NCBI GenBank assembly: GCA_036267755.1 | Contig: DATAVK010000148.1 | Coordinates: 1-12,139, forward strand | DNA: 12,139 nt | DNA from: DATAVK01 sp036267755 | GTDB lineage: Bacteria > Actinomycetota > Actinomycetes > JAFAQI01 | Direction: 5' to 3' | Part shown: one piece after another, positions 6,769 through 12,139 of the stretch | Layout: each line of letters starts with the position of its first letter | How positions within the stretch are numbered: the stretch's first letter is position 1 | Notes under the pieces: generated by a model | What the model was told of the DNA's origin: nothing | The model's database searches: none | What the model saw: only the letters and a program-made list of their open reading frames with translations | Translations under genes and position numbers: made by a program

Positions 6769-7929
6769 ATGACCGATCACGCGCAGTGGCCGCTGGCGGG
6801 CGTCCGTGTGATCGAGGTGGCGAGCTTCATCGCCGGGCCGAGCGCGGGTCTCGCGCTCCGTCAGCTCGGAGCCGACGTGATCCGGGTGGATCCGGTCGGC
6901 GGCGCGCCGGACATCGATCGCTGGCCGCTCGCCGAGAGCGGTCGGAGCCTGTACTGGGCCGGGCTGAACCGCGGCAAGCAGTCGGTGGTGCTCGACCTCG
7001 GCTCCGACACCGGACGGGCCACGCTGCAGGACCTGGTCACCGCACCGGGTCCGGGCAACGGGATCCTCGTCACGAACCTCTCCGGCAAGCGGTGGCTGTC
7101 CGACGAGCTGCTACGTGCTGCGCGCCCGGACCTGATCCATGTCCAGGTGCTCGGCACACCTGACGGCGAGCCGGCGGTCGACTACACCGTCAACGCGGCG
7201 GTGGGGCTGCCCTACGCGACCGGACCGGCGGACGGCGAACTGCCGGTCAACAACACCCTTCCGGCGTGGGACCTGATCTGCGGTCAGCAGGCTGCGGTCG
7301 CGGTCCTCGCCGCCCTGCACCGGCGCCAGACGACGGGCGAGGGGACGCACGCCACGGTCGCGCTCGCCGACGTCGCCGCATCGACGCTCACGACCCTCGG
7401 CATGCTGCCCGAGGCTGCCCTCACCGGCGTGAGCCGGCCGGCGTACGGCAACGCCATCTACGGCAGCTTCGGCTTCGATCCGGCCACGTCCGACGGCGCC
7501 CGGGTAATGGTGGTCGCCCTCACGCCGCGGCAGTGGTCGTCGCTGCTCGAGGTCACTGACACCACTCGGGTCGTGGCCGCGGTCGCCGCCGAGCTCGACG
7601 CCGACTTCAGCCGCGAGGGTGACCGGTGGACGCATCGCGATGTGCTCGCGGCGTTGATCCGGCCGTGGTTCGCGACACGGTCGCTCGCCGAGGTCAGCGC
7701 CGCGCTCACCGGAACGCACGTGCTGTGGGCGCCGTACCGGCATCTCGCCGAGGTGGCCGAGGAGCTGACCGGTACGACGAATAACCCGGTGGTCGCCAGC
7801 CGAGACGACCCTGGCCTCGGTGAGATCCTCGCGACGACCGGCGCCATCCGGTTTGCCGGCGCGGTCGCCGACCGGCCCGCACCGGCCCCGGTGCTCGGCG
7901 AGCACACCGACGCTGTCCTCGGCTCATGA
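6769..7929 (+). CDS. Class III (CaiB/BaiF-type) CoA-transferase
   Basis: Class III CoA-transferases move CoA between carboxylic acids, or within one molecule, through an aspartyl-CoA ester. The N-terminus PLAGVRVIEVASFIAGPSAGLALRQLGADVIRVD (about 8-41) and SLYWAGLNRGKQSVVLDL (about 60-77) are diagnostic. D168 in LPAWDLICGQQAA sits where the catalytic Asp (D169 of formyl-CoA transferase) is expected. At 386 residues it is near the family's usual ~400. The start at 6769 has GAGG 5 nt upstream and lies 14 bp after cydB. The last 4 bp overlap the next gene (ATGA). Pairing with a hot-dog dehydratase recalls mesaconyl-CoA transferase (2-methylfumaryl-CoA isomerase, Mct) of the 3-hydroxypropionate bicycle, or C5-dicarboxylate (itaconate/mesaconate) degradation. 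The substrate is inference; family membership is firm. Confidence 0.93.
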   Translation: MTDHAQWPLAGVRVIEVASFIAGPSAGLALRQLGADVIRVDPVGGAPDIDRWPLAESGRSLYWAGLNRGKQSVVLDLGSDTGRATLQDLVTAPGPGNGILVTNLSGKRWLSDELLRAARPDLIHVQVLGTPDGEPAVDYTVNAAVGLPYATGPADGELPVNNTLPAWDLICGQQAAVAVLAALHRRQTTGEGTHATVALADVAASTLTTLGMLPEAALTGVSRPAYGNAIYGSFGFDPATSDGARVMVVALTPRQWSSLLEVTDTTRVVAAVAAELDADFSREGDRWTHRDVLAALIRPWFATRSLAEVSAALTGTHVLWAPYRHLAEVAEELTGTTNNPVVASRDDPGLGEILATTGAIRFAGAVADRPAPAPVLGEHTDAVLGS

Positions 7930-8798
7930 GCGACCTTGACTGGCTGACCCGACTCGTCGAGCCACCGGGCGAGTGGCGCGACGCCGTCGTCGATACGCCG
8001 ACCGTCGCGACCCGGGAGGCGATCACGCTGCTCGCGGACTGCCTCGGCGGACCGGTGCCGGAGCACGACGTCCCGCCGATGTGGCTCGCCGCAACGTCGA
8101 CCTGGCCGGCCCTCGGCTCGCTAGGGGCCGACGGCCATCCGGTCGCGGGCCTGGGCTACCCACCGATTCCGGCTCGCCAGCGGATGTTCGCGGGCGGCAA
8201 CTTGCGCGTGGTGTCGCCGACTGCCGTGGACCGGCCGCTGATCCGACGGAGCCGGGTCAGCGACGTCCAGGCGAAGCCCGGCCGCACCGGTCCGCTGGTG
8301 TTCGTCACTGTGACCCACGACTACCTCAACGACGCTGGCCCGACCGGGTGCCAGGAGGCCCACCAGCTCGTCTACCGCAGCGGGCCGCCGGTCGCCAATC
8401 CGGCTGCGCCGGGGCGTCCCCCGGTCACACCGCCGCCCGACGACCCGGCCGCGTCGATCGTCCTGACGCCGAGCCCGATTGCACTGTTCCGGTTCTCCGC
8501 GCTCACCGCCAACAGCCACCGCATCCACTACGACGAGGCCTACGCGACCGGTGTCGAGGGGCTCCCCGGCGTGCTCGTGCACGGACCGCTGCTCGCCATG
8601 TTGCAACTCGAACTGCCGCGCCGGCTGGCACCGGATCGGGTGGTCGCGTCGTACGCCTATCGGTTCCGTCATCCCGTGGCGTCCGGCTCGGAGCTGGTGG
8701 CGAGCGTCGTCGACGAGCATCCGCATCACTGGCTGGTCGCCGTCCGCGCCGACGGCGTCGTCTCTGTCACCGGCGAGATCCATTTCGTGTCCAGCTAG
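7926..8798 (+). CDS. HTD2/MaoC-like hot-dog acyl-CoA dehydratase (hydratase)
   Basis: Enzymes of this group add or remove water at an enoyl-CoA or 3-hydroxyacyl thioester. The C-terminal hot-dog half carries FRFSALTANSHRIHYDEAYA (about 189-208), with N196 and H201 in the positions of the Asp/His catalytic pair of the MaoC motif. GLPGVLVHGPLLAMLQLEL follows. This is the HTD2-type signature (Asn rather than Asp), found in mitochondrial HTD2 and in mesaconyl-C4-CoA hydratase. The N-terminal half is a degenerate FAS1-like dehydratase domain, giving the usual two-domain length of 290 residues. The start overlaps the CoA-transferase stop as ATGA with no clear Shine-Dalgarno, so translation is probably coupled. 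Together the two genes suggest activation or isomerisation of an unsaturated dicarboxylic acid followed by hydration; no lyase to complete such a pathway is visible. Confidence 0.9.
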   Translation: MSDLDWLTRLVEPPGEWRDAVVDTPTVATREAITLLADCLGGPVPEHDVPPMWLAATSTWPALGSLGADGHPVAGLGYPPIPARQRMFAGGNLRVVSPTAVDRPLIRRSRVSDVQAKPGRTGPLVFVTVTHDYLNDAGPTGCQEAHQLVYRSGPPVANPAAPGRPPVTPPPDDPAASIVLTPSPIALFRFSALTANSHRIHYDEAYATGVEGLPGVLVHGPLLAMLQLELPRRLAPDRVVASYAYRFRHPVASGSELVASVVDEHPHHWLVAVRADGVVSVTGEIHFVSS

Positions 8799-8825
8799 AC
8801 AGGTGACCATATGGTCACCTATCGT
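8796..8825 (+). promoter_or_regulatory. Promoter and 20-bp palindromic operator of the ArsR-SRPBCC gene
   Basis: AGGTGACCATATGGTCACCT at 8801-8820 is a perfect inverted repeat. TAGACA (8796-8801, one base from TTGACA) and TATCGT (8820-8825, TAnnnT) are 18 bp apart, so the palindrome fills the spacer. Transcription would begin at about 8832-8833, on the ATG itself, and no Shine-Dalgarno is present, which fits a leaderless mRNA, common in actinobacteria. A site in the promoter spacer directly before a repressor gene points to autorepression. Confidence 0.75.
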
Positions 8826-8832
8826 CTGAGCC

Positions 8833-9585
8833 ATGGACGCGGTGTTCAGGGCTCTGGCGGATCCGACCCGACGCAGCTTGCTCGATGAGCTGTTCCGGGA
8901 GGACGGGCAGACCCTGCGCGCCCTCGAGGAGCGGCTACCGATGACGCGCTTCGGCGTCATGAAGCACCTGAAGCTGCTCGAGGAGGCCGGTCTCGTCGTC
9001 ACCAAGCGGCGCGGCCGGGAGAAGCTCCACTTCCTCAACCCGGTCCCGATCCGGGAGGTCCACGACCGGTGGGTCAGCAAGTACGCCGAGCCCTGGGTCG
9101 CTGGTCTCAGCGACCTCAAGACAACCCTGGAGGCGACCATGGAAAAGATCTACGAGATCTACGTCCGCACCACGCCGGAACGGCTGTGGGAAGCGATCAC
9201 GGACCCCGAGATCCGCGCGAAGTACCAGTTCGGCATGGTGACGACGTCGGACTGGCAGCCCGGGTCACGGATCGAGCAGGGCTCCCCCAAGGCCGACAGG
9301 CTGCTCGGCGAGGGCACCGTGATCGAGGCGGACCCGCCGCGCCGACTGGTCCACACCATGATCGCGCTGTGGGGAGACGACGTGAAGCGCGAGGGCGAGT
9401 CGCGCGTGACGTGGGAGATCCAGCCGGTCGAGGACTCCTGCCGGCTGACCGTCACTCACGACCAGCTTCGCGAGGGCGCAAACGAGCAGCTGTACGGCGG
9501 TTGGCCGATGATCCTCTCCGGGTTGAAGACCTGGCTGGAGTCCGGCGAGCTGCTCACCACGCCCGGGTCACTGATGTACCGCTGA
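8833..9585 (+). CDS. ArsR-family HTH regulator fused to an SRPBCC (AHSA1-like) domain
   Basis: Residues 1-80 form an ArsR winged helix: FRALADPTRRSLLDEL at the N-terminus, a recognition-helix region TRFGVMKHLKLLEEAGLV (about 38-55) and a wing KRRGREKLHFLN. The cysteine metal box (ELCVCDL) of SmtB/ArsR metal sensors is absent; the only cysteine is late in the protein. Residues from about 103 form an SRPBCC/AHSA1 domain: MEKIYEIYVRTTPERLWEAITDPEIRAKYQ, GEGTVIEADPPRRLVHT, and the C-terminal GGWPMILSGLKTWLESG. SRPBCC domains hold hydrophobic ligands in a deep pocket, so this is probably a one-component sensor of a small organic molecule. The adjacent palindrome is its likely site. It follows the dehydratase by 34 bp and could also control neighbouring genes. 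Known fusions of this type exist; the ligand is unknown. Confidence 0.92.
   Translation: MDAVFRALADPTRRSLLDELFREDGQTLRALEERLPMTRFGVMKHLKLLEEAGLVVTKRRGREKLHFLNPVPIREVHDRWVSKYAEPWVAGLSDLKTTLEATMEKIYEIYVRTTPERLWEAITDPEIRAKYQFGMVTTSDWQPGSRIEQGSPKADRLLGEGTVIEADPPRRLVHTMIALWGDDVKREGESRVTWEIQPVEDSCRLTVTHDQLREGANEQLYGGWPMILSGLKTWLESGELLTTPGSLMYR
9129..9141 (+). promoter_or_regulatory. Possible internal ribosome-binding site at the SRPBCC domain
   Basis: GGAGG (9129-9133) lies 5 nt before an in-frame ATG (9139-9141, residue M103), exactly at the junction between the ArsR and SRPBCC domains. It could allow separate production of the ~148-residue ligand-binding domain, or it may be a remnant of two genes that fused. 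Confidence 0.35.
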
Positions 9586-12139
9586 CCCAGCACGGTCCGG
9601 GTCCGGCTCGGTGTCGAGACCGAGCCGGGCCCGCAACGCGGCGCGCTGCTCGCGGTAGCGCTCGACGGCGGCCAGCTTGATCGACTCGTATCCCTTGATG
9701 GTCAGCGGCAGCGCTGCCAGCTCGGTCGCAGTCTCGAGATCGAGCCGCCGCAGCTCCGGGAGCAGTCCGGCGATCTCCGTCTCGTAGTCGTCGGCCAGCG
9801 CCCGCTCGGTCCGGCGTACCGAACTGGATCCGAACAGGTCCAGCCGGGTGCCGCGCAGCTTGCGCATCGCCCGCAACGTCACGAAGGCCGGGTCCGCGAG
9901 CGACGCCGGGATCGCGATCTTGCGGTCCATCCCGAGGCTGCGCAGCACCGGAGGATGCAGCCAGTATCGCGGCCGGGTGCCGCCGGGAACCGCGTCGGCG
10001 AGCGCCTGCCGGAACTCCGGCAGCAGATGCAATCGCGCCACCTCGTACTCGTCCTTGTAGGCGAGCAGGTGGAAGAACGACTCCGCGACCGCCGCCGTGA
10101 ACCCGCCATCCGCCCCGCGCCCCGCCTCGGCACGCACGGCCGCCGACACCAGCGCGATGTACCGGGTCGCCAACCCCGGCCCCTGGTAGTCGACTAGCTC
10201 GGCGGCGCGTCGCCGGGCCGTCGGCGAGAGGTGTCGGCCGGCCGCCAGCCGGTCGGCGGTCGAGATCGCCTCGACGCTCGGCGAGTGACGCAGCTCACCG
10301 GTACGTCGGGCCGGTCGGATCCGGCTCGGGTCGTGCACCGCCAGCCGGCCGGCACGGAACGCCGCGATGTTGCGGTCGACGGAGACGCCGTTGATCCGGA
10401 TGGCGCTCTCCAGCGACTCCGCCGGCAACGGCACCGACCCCGCCTGGTACGCCGCACCGAGCGCGATCAGGTTCGCGCCAACGCTGTCGCCGAACAACGT
10501 CTCTGAGACCGACACCGTGTCGACGCTCGTCAGCCGGCCCGGCCGTGACCTGCCGGCCAGGGTGTCGAGCAACGGCTGGACGTCGCCGGACGGCGCGTCG
10601 CCGAGGACCATCGAGATCGTCGGCACCAGCGACGACGACGCCACCGTCGATGTCCGCTCCGGCGAGGCCTTCGCGAGGTAGCGCGGGTCGACCGCGACCA
10701 CCGGGTCGAGCGCCAGGAACAGGTCGGCGCCTTGCGGGCTCACCGAGTTCGCGCCGTCGTTCGCCTCATCGCTCAGTAGCAGGTGGGAGACGACCGGGCC
10801 GCCCTTCTGGCTCAGGCCGGTCTGGTCGAGCGCGGTGACGACCAGACCTTCCAGGAATGCCGCCGTACCCAGCACCTGGTTGAGCGTGACCACACCGGTG
10901 CCGCCGATGCCGGCGGCCACGATGGCATAGGGCTGGCCGGTCTCGACCGACGCGCGCTCGGCCGGCTCGGGGATGTCGACGTCGTCCGGCCGCGGGCGCC
11001 GGACCGGCTCGGCGGGTGCGTCGACCGTGACGAACGACGGGCAGTCACCATCCAGGCAGCTGTAGTCCGTGTTGCACGACGACTGGTGGATCTGGGTCTT
11101 GCGCCCCAGCTCGGTGTCGACCGGGTGCACGGACAGGCAGCTGCTCTTCACGCCGCAGTCGCCGCAGCCTTCGCAGACCGCCTCGTTGATGACCACGCGG
11201 CGCGACCGGACCGGTGCCGTGCCGCGCTTGCGCATCCGTCGCAGCTCGGCCGCACACCCCTGGTCGTAGACCAGCAGCGTCACGCCCTCGGTCGCCGCCA
11301 GCTGCTGCTCGGCGTCGGGTAGCCGGGACCGGTCCCACACCTCGAGGCCGGACCGCCGTCCCCGCCAGCCGCTGTAGCGCTGCGGCGAGTCCGTCACGAC
11401 GATCGCGCGGACGACGCCTTCCGCAGCCATCGCCGCCACGACCTGCTCGACGCTCTGCTGTCCCGCCGGATCCTGGCCACCGGTCATGGCGACCGTGCCG
11501 TTGTAGAGCAGCTTGAAGGTGATGTTCACCCCCGCCGCGACGGCGGCCCGGATCGCGAGCGAGCCGGAGTGGAAGAAGGTGCCGTCGCCGACGTTCTGCA
11601 CCCAGTGCGGTACGTCGGTGAACGGTGCCCGGCCGAGCCACTGCGCACCCTCGCCGCCCATCTGGCTGTAGCTCACGGCACCGCGGTCGGCCCAGAGCAC
11701 CATCGCGTGACAGCCGACACCAGCGCCGACCGGCGAGCCCGACGCCTCGACGGTCGACCGGTTGTGCGGGCAGCCGCTGCAGAACGCGGCCCGGCGTACT
11801 GGACTGGCGGCGGTGAGCGTCAGCAGCTCACGTCGCACCGGCTCCGGGGTCAGGGTCAGCCGCTGCCCGAGCCGCGCCCGAAGAATGGGTCCCAGCCGTT
11901 CCGCGTTGAGCTCGCCGTCCGCCGGGACCAGTGGCTGCCCGGCCTGGTCGCGCTTGCCGAGGATGGTCGGCCGGTCGTGGTGCGCGTAGAGGGTCTCTAG
12001 GATCTGGGACTCGACGAAGGACCGCTTCTCCTCGACCACGAGCAGCTGGTCGACGCCACGCACCGCGCGACGGACCACCTCGCCGTCGAGCGGGAAGATC
12101 ATGCCGAGCCGGACCAGCCGGATCCCGGCGTCAGCCACG
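9568..12139 (-). CDS. Indolepyruvate ferredoxin oxidoreductase (2-oxoacid:acceptor oxidoreductase), C-terminal ~857 residues; N-terminus beyond window
   Basis: This enzyme type decarboxylates aryl- or branched 2-oxoacids to acyl-CoA using TPP and passes electrons to ferredoxin. The frame is open to the right edge; full-length fused forms have about 1150-1200 residues, so about 300 N-terminal ones are missing. In visible numbering from 12138: CSGCPHN (120-126) opens the C-terminal TPP half; GDGTFFHSG (184-192) with N213 is the TPP/Mg2+ motif. A ferredoxin-like segment has C322, C325, C328, C334, C355, C361 and C366. AAGIGGTGVVTLNQVLG (about 408-424) opens the gamma (IorB-like) domain, with DQTGLSQKGGPVVSH after it, and a C-terminal domain of the DUF6537 type follows. 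All four parts are in one chain, so no separate small subunit is needed. The final 18 bp overlap the end of the convergent ArsR gene. The GTG at 12138 is probably internal. Confidence 0.95.
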   Translation of the reverse strand, partial: VADAGIRLVRLGMIFPLDGEVVRRAVRGVDQLLVVEEKRSFVESQILETLYAHHDRPTILGKRDQAGQPLVPADGELNAERLGPILRARLGQRLTLTPEPVRRELLTLTAASPVRRAAFCSGCPHNRSTVEASGSPVGAGVGCHAMVLWADRGAVSYSQMGGEGAQWLGRAPFTDVPHWVQNVGDGTFFHSGSLAIRAAVAAGVNITFKLLYNGTVAMTGGQDPAGQQSVEQVVAAMAAEGVVRAIVVTDSPQRYSGWRGRRSGLEVWDRSRLPDAEQQLAATEGVTLLVYDQGCAAELRRMRKRGTAPVRSRRVVINEAVCEGCGDCGVKSSCLSVHPVDTELGRKTQIHQSSCNTDYSCLDGDCPSFVTVDAPAEPVRRPRPDDVDIPEPAERASVETGQPYAIVAAGIGGTGVVTLNQVLGTAAFLEGLVVTALDQTGLSQKGGPVVSHLLLSDEANDGANSVSPQGADLFLALDPVVAVDPRYLAKASPERTSTVASSSLVPTISMVLGDAPSGDVQPLLDTLAGRSRPGRLTSVDTVSVSETLFGDSVGANLIALGAAYQAGSVPLPAESLESAIRINGVSVDRNIAAFRAGRLAVHDPSRIRPARRTGELRHSPSVEAISTADRLAAGRHLSPTARRRAAELVDYQGPGLATRYIALVSAAVRAEAGRGADGGFTAAVAESFFHLLAYKDEYEVARLHLLPEFRQALADAVPGGTRPRYWLHPPVLRSLGMDRKIAIPASLADPAFVTLRAMRKLRGTRLDLFGSSSVRRTERALADDYETEIAGLLPELRRLDLETATELAALPLTIKGYESIKLAAVERYREQRAALRARLGLDTEPDPDRAGSAVHQ

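Noticed and set aside
8121..9140. 339-codon minus-strand frame across the dehydratase and ArsR genes
   Set aside because: It crosses two recognisable genes and their operator; the translation looks like antisense noise.
8833..9585. Metal-sensing ArsR/SmtB regulator
   Set aside because: The cysteine metal-binding motif is absent and a ligand-binding SRPBCC domain is attached instead.

Overview
The window is GC-rich, gene-dense DNA with GC-biased third codon positions. Its gene content is actinobacterial: an MMPL exporter, a short-Q-loop cytochrome bd, a long fused indolepyruvate:ferredoxin oxidoreductase and an ArsR-SRPBCC fusion. I cannot name the genus. I see no mobile element, CRISPR array, rRNA or tRNA, and no gene-free stretch longer than about 150 bases.

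Layout, left to right. (1) Minus strand, 1-1493: the N-terminal ~497 residues of an MMPL/RND-type transporter that runs off the left edge. (2) Minus strand, 1629-2624: a secreted protein of unrecognised function, separated from the transporter by a short region with a degenerate 18-bp-period repeat. (3) Plus strand, 2702-4216: a PLP-dependent group II amino-acid decarboxylase, divergent from the secreted protein. (4) Plus strand, 4361-8798: a tightly packed probable operon of cydA, cydB, a class III (CaiB/BaiF) CoA-transferase and an HTD2/MaoC-type hot-dog dehydratase. (5) Plus strand, 8833-9585: an ArsR repressor fused to an SRPBCC (AHSA1-like) domain, with a perfect 20-bp palindrome between its probable -35 and -10. 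(6) Minus strand, 9568-12139: the C-terminal ~857 residues of an indolepyruvate ferredoxin oxidoreductase, converging on and overlapping the ArsR gene by 18 bp.

The most striking non-coding structure is the 144-bp region before cydA. It holds three copies of an odd-length palindrome (arms CACCAATG / CATTGGTG) whose centres are exactly 31 bp apart, about three helical turns. The outer two are exact reverse complements over 19 bp. Downstream of them, next to the cydA Shine-Dalgarno, is a close match to the Rex redox-sensor operator. The layout suggests that the terminal oxidase and the two acyl-CoA genes co-transcribed with it answer both to NADH/NAD+ state and to a second, unidentified regulator that binds the phased array.

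The two acyl-CoA genes resemble the CoA-transferase plus hydratase pairs that act on mesaconyl- or itaconyl-type CoA esters. That substrate is inference only.
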